39,760 bases of DNA from Chloroflexus sp. (GCA_025057175.1 JANWYE010000008.1:1-39760), one strand, 5' to 3'. Positions 25,048-33,284 are shown, numbered from the stretch's first letter. Notes: generated from the letters alone by a model not told the origin. Program-made: numbers and translations.

Positions 25048-25216
25048 GGGACGCACGTCCGTGCGTCCCTACGATTGGGCGCCGGGGGGACGCACGTCCG
25101 TGCGTCCCTACGACCGTATCCCTACGATTGGGCACCGGGGGGGACGCATTGCCGTGCGTCCCTACGACCGTATCCCTACGATTGGGCGTCGGATGGGGCG
25201 CACGGACGCGCGCCCC
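25048..25216. repeat. Array of four hairpin repeats (GGGACGCAC...GTGCGTCCC)
   Basis: Four palindromes lie at 25048-25069, 25087-25108, 25141-25162 and 25195-25216. The first two have arms GGGACGCAC and GTGCGTCCC around GTCC; the third and fourth are diverged. Starts are 39, 54 and 54 bases apart. The links contain TACGATTGGGC, with TACGACCGTATCCC added in the two longer ones. The array fills the gap between the GH18 gene and the membrane TPR gene. It resembles REP-type elements; the equal repeat of arms and spacers argues against a CRISPR. Confidence 0.85.
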
Positions 25217-25219
25217 TAC

Positions 25220-26467
25220 CTAATGGTCGGGTAATAGGGTGTTTAATGCTCGTTGAATCAATGTTGAATCCTGCACTAAATTGGCCCGTACCGTTTGCCA
25301 ATATTCGGGCCGTTCGTATCCTAACTGCCAAATGGCGATTCCGGCTAGATCAAGCTTTTGCACTGTTGCTATTTTATCGGCTAGGCCGGTATCGGTCATG
25401 AACCAGACGGTGCGCGTGCCGGCGCTTGTGCGATAGGTAAAGGTACTCTCGCCGACCCGGCCACGGGCATTGCGTTCGATAAAGCTCACGGTTGGCTGAT
25501 ACTCGTTGATAATTTCCTCGATCACTTTCCACGGGCGAGCGGTTGCATTCCCGTCTGGCGGCCAATCGTAGCCGTAGAAGTGAACGCCAATCAGCACCTT
25601 AGACGGTTCGACCACTTCACGCGCATAGTTGGCAACGGCTTCGATCCAGTACGCCGGCGCGACCGGCCCTGGCCCCGACCCACGCCAGTGATAGTCGTAG
25701 GTCATGATGCGCAATTGGTCGACGTGAGGCCCGATCGCGCGCCAGTCTTGAAAGGCGCCTAACCCGCCATCATCGCGATCTTTGGCATGAACGGCTACAG
25801 TCAATAGTTTATCATGGGCGTGTAACGCAGCGGCAAGATCAACGATGAAGGCGGTAAAATCGTCACGCAATGAGGGCGCGAGCGATTCGTAATCGATGTC
25901 AATGCCATCGTAGCCGCGCGCCAGCACCTCATCAACGATATTTTGGATATGGCGCGCCCGTAGCTGCGGATTGGTTAGCACCGGCACGACTGCGCCGGGA
26001 TTACCGACGTTATGAATGGACGGGATGATACGCACATTGTTTTCGTGCGCAATCCGCACCAATTCGTCATCGCGCCGGCCATAGAGCCGCCCGCTCGCGT
26101 CAGTGGTGTACCAGAACGGGCTAATATCGTCGATAATATCAACGTTGGCGAAAAATGACTCGCGGGCGTCACCCTCAAAATTTGGTGGCAGCCACACCGC
26201 GATATAGCGCCCGCTCTTGGGATGATATCCAACGGTTTCTGGTTGCGGAGGCTCGGCAGTCGGCAGCGGCGTGGGCGGCACCGGCGTGGGCAGCACCAAG
26301 AGCGGCACAGCAGTAGCTGTAGGCGCAGTGGCGACTGTAGGCGTGGGCGCATTTGCCGAAAGCGCAATGAGCGCACTCGACATTTGCACCGTCTGCCACA
26401 GCAAAAGACCAGCGATCGCCAATGACCCGATATAGATGGCTCCAGTGATGATCGTGCTTATCCGCAC
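25220..26467 (-). CDS. Membrane-anchored GH18-family glycoside hydrolase (YaaH-like)
   Basis: A 415-residue protein with an N-terminal membrane anchor (residues 7-30), a Pro/Thr linker to about 75 (PTPVPPTPLPTAEPP) and a GH18 barrel. The catalytic motif DxxDxDxE is present as YDGIDIDYE, with Glu194 as acid. VDQLRIMTYDYHW and LIGVHFYGYDWP are further barrel strands, and AGIAIWQLGYE is the last. It resembles the spore-cortex/peptidoglycan muramidase-like SleL/YaaH branch rather than chitinases, so wall glycan is the likely substrate (inference). The start is a GTG at 26467 with GAGGTAAGG upstream. Confidence 0.9.
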   Translation of the reverse strand: MRISTIITGAIYIGSLAIAGLLLWQTVQMSSALIALSANAPTPTVATAPTATAVPLLVLPTPVPPTPLPTAEPPQPETVGYHPKSGRYIAVWLPPNFEGDARESFFANVDIIDDISPFWYTTDASGRLYGRRDDELVRIAHENNVRIIPSIHNVGNPGAVVPVLTNPQLRARHIQNIVDEVLARGYDGIDIDYESLAPSLRDDFTAFIVDLAAALHAHDKLLTVAVHAKDRDDGGLGAFQDWRAIGPHVDQLRIMTYDYHWRGSGPGPVAPAYWIEAVANYAREVVEPSKVLIGVHFYGYDWPPDGNATARPWKVIEEIINEYQPTVSFIERNARGRVGESTFTYRTSAGTRTVWFMTDTGLADKIATVQKLDLAGIAIWQLGYERPEYWQTVRANLVQDSTLIQRALNTLLPDH

Positions 26468-26541
26468 GCCTTACCTCACGTTACAAGACGCACTCTACAC
26501 ACTGTCGCTGCCACGCAGCGACGTTTGCTGTCTTCACCTAC

Positions 26542-26898
26542 CTAATATGCACCCAACTCACGTAGCCGTTCATCGCTAATGCCAAAATGGTGGGCAATTT
26601 CGTGGAGCACAGTGCGCCGAACTTGTTCGCGCAGCGCCGCCGTGGTGCGAAAATCACGTTCGAGCGGCTCTTGAAAGATGGTAATCATCGCTGGCGCATC
26701 ATGCTCTTCGGTTAGCGGCACCCCTTCATAAAGGCCGTAGATCGTCTGCCATGGCTTTAACCCAAGAGCGCGTCGTTGCTCACGGCTGGGACGCGGAGCG
26801 ATCACCACTTCAACCGTTGCGAGATGACGGGCAAAGGCTGGGGGTAAACTCGCGAGCACTTCAGCTACCAGATCGGCAAATTCCGGTTTTTCCATCAT
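26542..26898 (-). CDS. Small zincin-like metallopeptidase (PF06262 type)
   Basis: A 118-residue minimal metalloprotease. The motif is VLHEIAHHFGISDERL (His99, Glu100, His103, and Asp109 as probable third ligand), the exact arrangement in the small zincin-like family. Upstream, IYGLYEGVPLT and ITIFQEPLER are also conserved. The substrate is unknown for the family. Two in-frame ATGs (26898 and 26895) are possible, neither with a good ribosome site. A promoter lies just upstream. Confidence 0.9.
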   Translation of the reverse strand: MMEKPEFADLVAEVLASLPPAFARHLATVEVVIAPRPSREQRRALGLKPWQTIYGLYEGVPLTEEHDAPAMITIFQEPLERDFRTTAALREQVRRTVLHEIAHHFGISDERLRELGAY

Positions 26899-26932
26899 GG
26901 TGGCTATCGAGTATAATATAGCGCCGTATCTT

Positions 26933-26962
26933 ATTATACTGGCCGCGATTGGATGGCGTCAA
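26933..26962 (-). promoter_or_regulatory. Promoter of the small zincin gene
   Basis: On the minus strand TTGACG (26957-26962) is followed after 18 bases by TATAAT (26933-26938). The start of transcription would be near 26926, about 28 bases before the ATG. Confidence 0.65.
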
Positions 26963-27122
26963 GCATTTTGCCGGTTTTTAAGCCAGCAACGTCGCATAGT
27001 GGTCTGATCGAGATTGAAAAAAAGGGCGACATTCAATTTGGATTATACTGCCAAAGCTCGTTTATTCCAGCGAGCTACTCGTTATGGATTAATAGAATAC
27101 CACAGCAGCAAGGATCAACCCC

Positions 27123-28187
27123 ATGCAAGACACGCAAATCGCATTTCTGAAGCGGCTCCTGAACGCGCCGGGGCCATCAGGCGATGAAGATCGGGCAGCG
27201 CGGGTTTGGCGAGCTGAAGCCCGCACCTTCGCCGATCAAGTGTATAGTGATGTGCTCGGCAACAGCTTCGCCGTGCTCGAAGGCAGTGGCCCGCGCATCT
27301 TGTTAGCCGGTCACATTGATGAGATCGGCGTGATGGTTAGCCATATTGATGAAAATGGCTTTCTCTACTTTAGCCCGATCGGCGGTTGGGATGCGCAGGT
27401 GCTAATCGGGCAGCGCGTGCGCTTGCTGGGACGGCATGGCGAAGTGCTTGGCGTGATCGGCAAGAAGCCGATCCACTTGTTAAAGCCCGATGAGCGCAAT
27501 CAAGCGACCAAAATCGAGCAGATGTGGATCGATATTGGCGTAACGAGCCGCGCCGAAGCGAGCGAATTGGTACAGGTTGGCGATGTCGGCGTGATCGACG
27601 CGCCCGTCTACGAGCTACGCGGCGGGCGCATCGTCAGTCGATCGATCGACAACCGTATCGGCGCGTTTACCGTACTCGAAGCGTTACGCCTGCTCAGCCA
27701 AAACCGTCCGGCGGCCTGCGTCGCGGCAGTTGCTACCACGCAGGAAGAGATTACCTTCGGTGGGGCGACCACCGCAGCCTTTAGCTTCGATCCGCAAGTG
27801 GCCATCGTGGTTGATGTCACCTTCGCGACCGATCATCCCGACGCCGACCAACGCCAGTGGAACACAGTGAAACTGGGTGGCGGTCCAGTGCTCTCGCGTG
27901 GCTCAGCTAACAGCAGCCGCGTCTTCCGCCGGCTGGTTGAATTAGCCGAACGCGAGTCGATTCCATACAATGTGCAGATTGCGCCGCGCTATACCGGCAC
28001 CGACGCCGATGCCATCCATCACGTGCGCGGCGGGATTGCCAGCGCGGTCATTTCTATCCCTAACCGTTATATGCACTCGCCCAACGAGATGATCGAGCTG
28101 AGTGATGTAGATCATGCGGTCAAATTGATTGCTGCATTTGTGCATTCCGTGGCAAGTGTCACTGAATTCATTCCGGCTGATGAATAA
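27123..28187 (+). CDS. M42-family aminopeptidase
   Basis: A 354-residue dinuclear zinc aminopeptidase (FrvX / glutamyl aminopeptidase / TET type), usual length. Metal and catalytic residues: LLAGHIDEIGVMV (His64, Asp66), VSRSIDNRIGAF (bridging Asp), ATTQEEITFGGA (general base Glu pair), VVDVTFATDHPD and near the end IPNRYMHSPNEMIELSD (last His). The TET assemblies degrade peptides in the cytoplasm. The ATG has AAGGAT 8 bases ahead. It is followed by the glutamate dehydrogenase gene, but with its own promoter element between. Confidence 0.94.
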   Translation: MQDTQIAFLKRLLNAPGPSGDEDRAARVWRAEARTFADQVYSDVLGNSFAVLEGSGPRILLAGHIDEIGVMVSHIDENGFLYFSPIGGWDAQVLIGQRVRLLGRHGEVLGVIGKKPIHLLKPDERNQATKIEQMWIDIGVTSRAEASELVQVGDVGVIDAPVYELRGGRIVSRSIDNRIGAFTVLEALRLLSQNRPAACVAAVATTQEEITFGGATTAAFSFDPQVAIVVDVTFATDHPDADQRQWNTVKLGGGPVLSRGSANSSRVFRRLVELAERESIPYNVQIAPRYTGTDADAIHHVRGGIASAVISIPNRYMHSPNEMIELSDVDHAVKLIAAFVHSVASVTEFIPADE

Positions 28188-28223
28188 TCACATTCCTTTT
28201 TCATCTCAACTCCACGCTCGCCG

Positions 28224-28232
28224 TGGTACAAT
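28224..28232 (+). promoter_or_regulatory. Extended -10 TGGTACAAT upstream of glutamate dehydrogenase
   Basis: TGGTACAAT lies 75 bases ahead of the gene start, with no good -35. The predicted leader contains a 16-base perfect palindrome CGGCCAGCGCTGGCCG (28262-28277) whose role is unknown. Confidence 0.45.
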
Positions 28233-28306
28233 AGTTGCTGTCGCGCCGACGTTGTCGCGACCGGCCAGCGCTGGCCGCCCTTACTCATTGGAGAGGGGTA
28301 AACTCT

Positions 28307-29590
28307 ATGGTCATGACTGATGTCGAACGAACTGCCGCGCCCTCAGAGGGCGCCGATCTGCTGAGCACAGTACAGCAGCAATTTGACGAAGCCGCCGATC
28401 TGCTCGATTTGCCGGCGCGTTTACGCGGCATCTTGCGCGTCCCCCAACGCGAGTTGACGGTCAATTTCCCGGTTAAGCGCGATGATGGCCGCATCGAGGT
28501 GTTCCAAGGGTTTCGCGTTCAACATAATTTAGCTCGTGGCCCAACGAAGGGCGGTATTCGATACCATCCAGCCGTCACGCTTGATGAGACGCGCGCATTA
28601 GCAATGCTCATGACGTGGAAGTGCGCGCTGGCCGGGCTGCCCTACGGCGGGGCCAAAGGCGCGGTCATCGTTGATCCTAAACAGCTCTCGATCGGCGAGA
28701 TCGAACGGCTGACGCGCCGCTTTGCTACCGAAATCAGCGTCGTCATCGGCCCTGAGCGCGATATTCCTGCGCCTGACATCGGCACTAATCCACAGGTGAT
28801 GGCGTGGATCATGGATACGATCTCGATGCATCAGGGGTATACGGTGCCGGCAGTAGTTACCGGCAAGCCGATTAACATCGGCGGCTCGGAAGGCCGGCTC
28901 GAAGCGACAGGCCGTGGCTTGACGTATGTGTTAACTGCTGCTTCACAGCACCTTGGCTTGAATATTGCTGATGTTCGGTTAGCTATTCAGGGGTGCGGCA
29001 ATGTAGGCTCGACGGTAGCGCGCGAAGCTGCAGCGTTGGGGATGAAGGTAATCGCCATCAGCGATAGTCGCGGCGGCGTGTATAATCCGCATGGCCTTGA
29101 TGTAGAAGCAGTGCTTGCTCACAAAGTGCATACCGGCAGCGTGGCTGGCGTTGCTAACGCCGATTTGATCACCAACGACGAGTTGCTCGAAATCGAGTGC
29201 GAGGTGCTGGTACCGGCAGCATTGAGCGGGGTCATCACGGCGCAGAATGCCGATCGCATCAAGGCGCAGATCATCGCTGAAGCTGCCAATGGCCCAACCA
29301 CCAAAGCGGCGGATGCTATCTTGTACGATCGCGGCTGTCTGGTGATCCCGGATATTCTGGCCAATGCCGGCGGTGTTACAGTCAGCTACTTCGAGTGGGT
29401 GCAAGGCTTGCAAGAGTTCTTCTGGAGCGAACGCGAAGTTAATGCTCAGTTGCGCCGGGTGATAACCAATGCGTTACAGCAGGTGTTGCGGGTTGCGGCG
29501 GAACGGCAGGTTGATCTGCGCACTGCGGCGTATATGCTGGCGGTGCAACGAGTAGCCGATGCGGTAACGACACGCGGAATCTACCCGTAG
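28307..29590 (+). CDS. gdhA: Glutamate dehydrogenase (Glu/Leu/Phe/Val dehydrogenase family)
   Basis: A 427-residue enzyme that interconverts glutamate and 2-oxoglutarate plus ammonia. The N-terminal domain has GPTKGGIRYHP and MTWKCALAGLPYGGAKGAVIVDP with the two catalytic/substrate-binding lysines, and PAPDIGTNPQVMAWIMD with the catalytic Asp. The C-terminal domain has the dinucleotide-binding fold IQGCGNVGSTVARE. Length and the KGGIRYHP segment match the hexameric NAD(P) enzymes of about 420 residues. The ATG at 28307 has GAGAGGGG upstream. A hairpin follows the stop at 29626. Confidence 0.93.
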   Translation: MVMTDVERTAAPSEGADLLSTVQQQFDEAADLLDLPARLRGILRVPQRELTVNFPVKRDDGRIEVFQGFRVQHNLARGPTKGGIRYHPAVTLDETRALAMLMTWKCALAGLPYGGAKGAVIVDPKQLSIGEIERLTRRFATEISVVIGPERDIPAPDIGTNPQVMAWIMDTISMHQGYTVPAVVTGKPINIGGSEGRLEATGRGLTYVLTAASQHLGLNIADVRLAIQGCGNVGSTVAREAAALGMKVIAISDSRGGVYNPHGLDVEAVLAHKVHTGSVAGVANADLITNDELLEIECEVLVPAALSGVITAQNADRIKAQIIAEAANGPTTKAADAILYDRGCLVIPDILANAGGVTVSYFEWVQGLQEFFWSEREVNAQLRRVITNALQQVLRVAAERQVDLRTAAYMLAVQRVADAVTTRGIYP

Positions 29591-29625
29591 TCTGGCCGGT
29601 ATTAGTCTAACCTCCCTGCTGTTTT

Positions 29626-29654
29626 GGAGTGCGGCAGTTAAACTGCCGCACTCC
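29626..29654. repeat. Perfect palindrome GGAGTGCGGCAGTT, possible terminator
   Basis: A 14-base arm and its perfect complement surround a single base, about 35 bases after the glutamate dehydrogenase stop. It shares GGA(G/A)TGCGGCAG with the hairpin at 5697-5715. There is no T-run, so a repeat element is as likely as a terminator. Confidence 0.65.
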
Positions 29655-29792
29655 ATGCGTGAAAGTGAGACTGCGCGCGGTAAGTTCCATCACCACTGGG
29701 CGCTATTGCATATTATCGTTTACTTCGCTGTTATCATGCCTCATACACTAGATAATACTATTCGCGGAGTGTTGTGCAGCAAGGATGTTTCA

Positions 29793-30011
29793 ATGGACGA
29801 GCTTGACGCAATGATTGACAGCTTGATCCCCCGTCGCACCAGTGGCCGGCGTTTTTTAGCCGGCTTGTTGCTCGGCATGATTGGCGGCGCAGCGGCGGCA
29901 ATGTTGCTGATGCCACGCAGCGGGCCGGCGCTGCGCGCCTTGGTAGCCGAACGGGCACAAGCGTGGTTGGGGCAGGCGCGCAGCATATTGGCCGGCCAGC
30001 AGCAGTTGTGA
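29793..30011 (+). CDS. Small YtxH-like membrane protein
   Basis: A 72-residue protein. The membrane segment GRRFLAGLLLGMIGGAAAAM followed by LLMPRSG matches the YtxH pattern of a glycine-rich helix and an APxSG-like turn, after which a helical tail (LRALVAERAQAWLGQARSIL) follows. YtxH proteins are stress-associated in Bacillus but have no known biochemical activity. The ATG at 29793 follows AAGGA; the longer frame upstream reads unlikely sequence. A hairpin follows at 30033-30057. Confidence 0.75.
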   Translation: MDELDAMIDSLIPRRTSGRRFLAGLLLGMIGGAAAAMLLMPRSGPALRALVAERAQAWLGQARSILAGQQQL

Positions 30012-30032
30012 ACGCCAAACACCTCGCCCCAT

Positions 30033-30057
30033 CCCGCTCGCGCAAAACGCGAGCGGG
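30033..30057. terminator. Strong hairpin after the YtxH-like gene
   Basis: CCCGCTCGCG and CGCGAGCGGG form a perfect 10-base stem with the loop CAAAA, 22 bases after the stop. There is no T-run, but stability and position suggest transcription ends here. Confidence 0.6.
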
Positions 30058-30233
30058 GTGCTAGTGAGATTGCGGGAAAGACAAGACTGCATGTATCTTT
30101 CTCTCTCCCCTTCCCTGTATCACGGTTTTTGCAAAACTCAAACACTTCGCCAATACTCGCTCAATGTCTGAGAGTGGTATACTGAGCACAGCAGCAGACA
30201 TGTTCTGCACTCTATGGCGTGAGGGAGGTACGT

Positions 30234-30941
30234 ATGCCATTCTTCTTCGATCCAACCTACTTACTTTTTGCCGTACCAGCGATGCTATTCGCCCTCTGGG
30301 CTCAATTTCAAGTCCAGTCGGCCTTCAATAAATGGTCGCAAGTCGCCAACATGCGACGATTGAACGGCTTCGATGTTGCTCGCATCTTGATGCGGAATGA
30401 GGGCCTCGACCACGTCGGCGTCGAGACAATTCCCGGCATGTTGACCGACCACTATGATCCGTCAAGCAAGGTGATTCGCCTCTCTGAAGGATCGGTGCAG
30501 CCATCGGTGGCGGCAATGGCCATCGTTGCCCACGAGCTAGGCCATGCCGCGCAAGATAAAGAGGGCTATGCGTGGCTACGGGTGCGGTCGGGGATTGTCG
30601 GGTTCGCTAACATCGGCTCACAACTCGGCACATGGCTATTTTTCATCGGGATGTTGCTTGGCGCCGGCGGTGGCAGCCAGTTTGGTTTCCAACTCGCAGT
30701 GGTGGGTGTGATCCTGTTCAGCGCCGCAGTCGCCTTTACGCTGGTCACACTGCCAGTTGAATTCAACGCCAGCGCTCGCGCTCGCGAGATGCTCCGGCGC
30801 GCCGGATTGGTGACGGCGCAAGAGGCGGAAGGTGTTAATGCCGTGCTGAACGCAGCCGCGTTGACCTACGTAGCTGCAGCGGCGCAGGCGATCGCGCAAT
30901 TGCTCTACTTTGTGACGATTTTGATGCGACGGAGGGAGTAA
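30234..30941 (+). CDS. Zinc membrane metalloprotease, YugP family
   Basis: A 235-residue membrane protein with an N-terminal helix, a cytoplasmic zincin domain and two to three C-terminal helices. The motif is VAHELGHAAQDKEG (His100, Glu101, His104), preceded by LTDHYDPSSKVIRLSEGS, and followed by LPVEFNASARAREML, where the Glu is the likely third ligand. Family usual length about 230. The ATG at 30234 has GGGAGG 7 bases upstream; the longer frame is discarded. An extended -10 TGGTATACT lies near 30175-30183. Next to the small membrane protein downstream, probably as one operon. Confidence 0.9.
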   Translation: MPFFFDPTYLLFAVPAMLFALWAQFQVQSAFNKWSQVANMRRLNGFDVARILMRNEGLDHVGVETIPGMLTDHYDPSSKVIRLSEGSVQPSVAAMAIVAHELGHAAQDKEGYAWLRVRSGIVGFANIGSQLGTWLFFIGMLLGAGGGSQFGFQLAVVGVILFSAAVAFTLVTLPVEFNASARAREMLRRAGLVTAQEAEGVNAVLNAAALTYVAAAAQAIAQLLYFVTILMRRRE

Positions 30942-30944
30942 TCC

Positions 30945-31085
30945 ATGACCGAAGAAGAATTGCGCCGAAAATTGGTGCATGGCTTGATCAGCCTTGTATT
31001 GAGCTTGGCGGCAGCGTGGTTGGCGACCTATCTGACCAACAAGATTTTAGGCGAGCCATCAAAGCCGGAATCGCAGACGGCGTAG
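30945..31085 (+). CDS. 46-residue single-span membrane protein
   Basis: An ATG at 30945 with GGAGGGAG 6 bases ahead starts only 3 bases after the protease stop. The protein reads MTEEELRRKLVHGLISLVLS and continues LAAAWLATYLTNKILGEPSK with a short polar tail. One helix (about residues 11-30) flanked by charged ends suggests a single-pass protein. Strong ribosome site, spacing and absence of any competing frame support it as a real gene cotranscribed with the protease. Possible partner or substrate of the protease (inference). Its stop codon lies in the arm of a hairpin. Confidence 0.75.
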   Translation: MTEEELRRKLVHGLISLVLSLAAAWLATYLTNKILGEPSKPESQTA

Positions 31086-31134
31086 GGACGTAGCGTTGCT
31101 GTGTCAAAAAGGCATAGCAACGCGATGCCCCTAC
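31082..31134. repeat. 24-base-arm hairpin with GTAGGG/CCCTAC ends
   Basis: Arms of exactly 24 bases (31082-31105, 31111-31134) surround AAAAA. Nineteen of 24 positions pair, and most of the rest would be G-U pairs in RNA. It covers the stop of the 46-residue gene and ends 12 bases before the uridine kinase ATG, so it could serve as a transcriptional boundary. Confidence 0.7.
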
Positions 31135-31146
31135 TTGGTGTTTTCT

Positions 31147-31779
31147 ATGATGAATACCAAACCCATCATTATTGGCGTGGCCGGCGGCAGCGCCAGCGGC
31201 AAGACAAGTGTCGCGCAAGCTATTTTGCAACGGGTCGGCGCCGACCGGATCGCCCACATTGATCACGATCGCTATTACAAAGACCTCAGCCACCTACCGC
31301 TCGAAGAACGGGCAAAATTCAATTTCGATCACCCTGACGCGCTCGACAATGATCTACTCGTGGCGCACCTCGATGCACTATGCGCGGGGCAGGCCATCGA
31401 CCTGCCGATGTACGACTACGCCACTTATGTGCGCCTCCCACACACTGAACGGGTTGAACCGCGCCCAGTGATTTTGGTCGAGGGGATTTTGATTTTTTAC
31501 GAGCCGGTGCTACGCCGCCGGATGCAGATTAAGCTCTTTGTTGATACCGATGCCGACCTGCGCTTCATCCGCCGGCTACGCCGCGACATTGCCGAGCGCG
31601 GGCGTTCTGTCGAGTCGGTCATCGAGCAGTATCTGGCAACGGTGCGCCCGATGCACCTCGAATTTGTCGAACCGACCAAGCGCTACGCCGACGTGATCTT
31701 CCCCGGCGGCGGGCGCAACCCAATCGCAATTGATATGGTCGTCGCGCGTATCGAAGCAGCATTGCAAGCAATGGCTTGA
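31147..31779 (+). CDS. udk: Uridine kinase
   Basis: A 210-residue P-loop kinase that phosphorylates uridine and cytidine in pyrimidine salvage. Walker A is GGSASGKT (residues 13-20). DHDRYYKDLSHLPLEERAKFNFDHPDALDNDLL, with Asp and Tyr contacting the nucleoside, LVEGILIFYEPVLRRRMQIKLFVDTDADLRFIRRL, RDIAERGRS and KRYADVIFPGGGRNPIAIDMV-type segments are characteristic, and length matches the family. Two ATGs in tandem (31147, 31150); ribosome site weak. Isolated after the hairpin. Confidence 0.95.
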   Translation: MMNTKPIIIGVAGGSASGKTSVAQAILQRVGADRIAHIDHDRYYKDLSHLPLEERAKFNFDHPDALDNDLLVAHLDALCAGQAIDLPMYDYATYVRLPHTERVEPRPVILVEGILIFYEPVLRRRMQIKLFVDTDADLRFIRRLRRDIAERGRSVESVIEQYLATVRPMHLEFVEPTKRYADVIFPGGGRNPIAIDMVVARIEAALQAMA

Positions 31780-31861
31780 CGCGATTCGCAACCGGGAGCA
31801 AACTACATTCACAGGGAGCAGCGCGCTTAGTGATGAAGAACGCTACCGGTTGTGAGCGGTT

Positions 31862-32860
31862 ATGCCTTTAACCATCTTGGCTGAGAGTGACGAACTGCCC
31901 TTAAGTTGGACGCGAGCCGCGCTCGCTGTGCCGCGCGTGCAGCGGGTGCGGCTGCCATTGTCTGGCCTCACGTGGTTAGCTTACGCGACTGTACCGGCAA
32001 ATAACGATTGCCGCGCCTTCCCCTACGAGGACGACCATCGCGCGCGCGTGTTGTTGCGCGGCTGCCCGGTTGGATTGGCCCAGCGGTTAGCCCGCGCCGG
32101 TTGGGAGACCATCCGCGTTGGGATTGAAGGCGTGATCGATCTCACCGGCGAACATTTGCACCGGCGCGCCGTGCGCAAAATGGCCCGCGCCGCCGCTCGC
32201 TTTGGCAGAGTGAGTGAAATACCTTGGAGTCCAACAGCCGTTGCCCGGCTGCGTGGGTTGGCGCGCGAAGCGCGCCACGGGCAGCGTCCACAACTGCGCT
32301 TTCTCTTTCGCACGATCTTTGAACCAGAGACGCGCCTGTTCGTCTTCATTGATAACGATGGTCTTTGGCAAGGCGCGGTATTGCTGACCCAGCCATCGCC
32401 GAGCGTTGCTGTCACCGAATTAATGTTGCGCCGCCCGCACGCCCCTTCCGGCATCATGGAAGCGATCTTCGCCGCCGCTGGCGCTCAACTGCGTGCCGAA
32501 GGCTGCCAAACCCTAAGCCTCAACGAGGTACCCTTCCGCCATCTTGATCACAATCTGCGCCCGCTGGAACGGCTCATTACTTTGGCCGGACGCCAGATGG
32601 CCGGCGTGTACGACGCCGATGGCTTGTACCGGTTTAAAGCCAAATTCGCGCCCCACTGGCGCCCTGTCTACCTTTGCGCCCGGCCACGCCTGCCGTTGTT
32701 AGCGCTAGTAGATCTCTTCACCGTATCAGGATGTCTAGAGCTAGCCGCCAGCAGTTTCAATCGCCAGCAGGCGGCGCAGCGTGGCCAAATTGGCGACGCT
32801 GGCGCAAGAGCCGCTCGTACTCGCGCAACCGCCCAAGTTGCCGGCGGTTGGGGCGAATGA
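31862..32860 (+). CDS. MprF-like phosphatidylglycerol lysyltransferase-type acyltransferase domain protein
   Basis: A 332-residue soluble protein without membrane segments. The C-terminal half shows the double-GNAT fold of the MprF/DUF2156 aminoacyltransferase domain, with segments LFVFIDNDGLWQGAVLLTQ, TELMLRRPHAPSGIMEAIFAAA, TLSLNEVPFRHL and, most characteristic, LYRFKAKFAPHWRPVYLC. In MprF this domain transfers an aminoacyl group from tRNA to a lipid; without the usual membrane flippase part the acceptor here is unknown. Its last 104 bases overlap the convergent phosphatase gene. Confidence 0.75.
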   Translation: MPLTILAESDELPLSWTRAALAVPRVQRVRLPLSGLTWLAYATVPANNDCRAFPYEDDHRARVLLRGCPVGLAQRLARAGWETIRVGIEGVIDLTGEHLHRRAVRKMARAAARFGRVSEIPWSPTAVARLRGLAREARHGQRPQLRFLFRTIFEPETRLFVFIDNDGLWQGAVLLTQPSPSVAVTELMLRRPHAPSGIMEAIFAAAGAQLRAEGCQTLSLNEVPFRHLDHNLRPLERLITLAGRQMAGVYDADGLYRFKAKFAPHWRPVYLCARPRLPLLALVDLFTVSGCLELAASSFNRQQAAQRGQIGDAGARAARTRATAQVAGGWGE

Positions 32861-33284
32861 TCGGGCGTGCCATGCGCAACGTTGCTAACGCTGCCCGATG
32901 TTCCAACCCATGACGCGCCATCAAATACGCTGCGGCCATCAGCGGCGCCCGCCCAACTCCAGCGTGGCAATGGACGAAGACCGGCAAACCATCACTGATG
33001 GCATGGGCAATAAAATGCACCCCTTCGTCGAGCTGCTCAAAGGTCGGCGGATGAAAATCCGGCACCAAAAGGCGTAAACTGCGCGTAGGCAATGGCCCGC
33101 TGAAGGTATCAGGCCGTTCGGCCTGTAGTGAGAGCACTGCCCGCACCCCTAATGCGTAAATTGCCGGCCACTGCTGCGGATGAAATTGCCCGCCGACGAA
33201 TAACATCGGCGTGATCGGAGTAATATTGAGGCCGAAGAACCGTTGCCATTGGGTGGCAACATAGCGGCGCATCCGGTTGATCAT
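32757..33284 (-). CDS. Dual-specificity protein phosphatase-like
   Basis: A 175-residue cysteine-based phosphatase. The P-loop is FVHCHAGVGRAPLMAAAYL with catalytic Cys106 and Arg112; an Asp in LLVPDFHPPT (Asp76) is placed for the general acid. The N-terminal ITPMLFVGGQFHPQQWPAIYALGVRAVLSLQ is the usual DUSP start. It may act on phosphotyrosine, phosphoserine or a non-protein phosphate. The ATG at 33284 is chosen over an earlier start with no ribosome site; AGAGAAG is weak. It is divergent from the second GNAT gene and convergent, with overlap, with the MprF-like gene. Confidence 0.88.
   Translation of the reverse strand: MINRMRRYVATQWQRFFGLNITPITPMLFVGGQFHPQQWPAIYALGVRAVLSLQAERPDTFSGPLPTRSLRLLVPDFHPPTFEQLDEGVHFIAHAISDGLPVFVHCHAGVGRAPLMAAAYLMARHGLEHRAALATLRMARPIIRPNRRQLGRLREYERLLRQRRQFGHAAPPAGD

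Noticed and set aside
25048-25216. CRISPR array
   Set aside because: The repeats are palindromic and the links between them are themselves repeated; there are no unique spacers and no cas genes.
25015-25401. Repeat-peptide gene on the plus strand
   Set aside because: The frame is only the translation of the palindromic repeats running into the antisense of the GH18 gene; no ribosome site.
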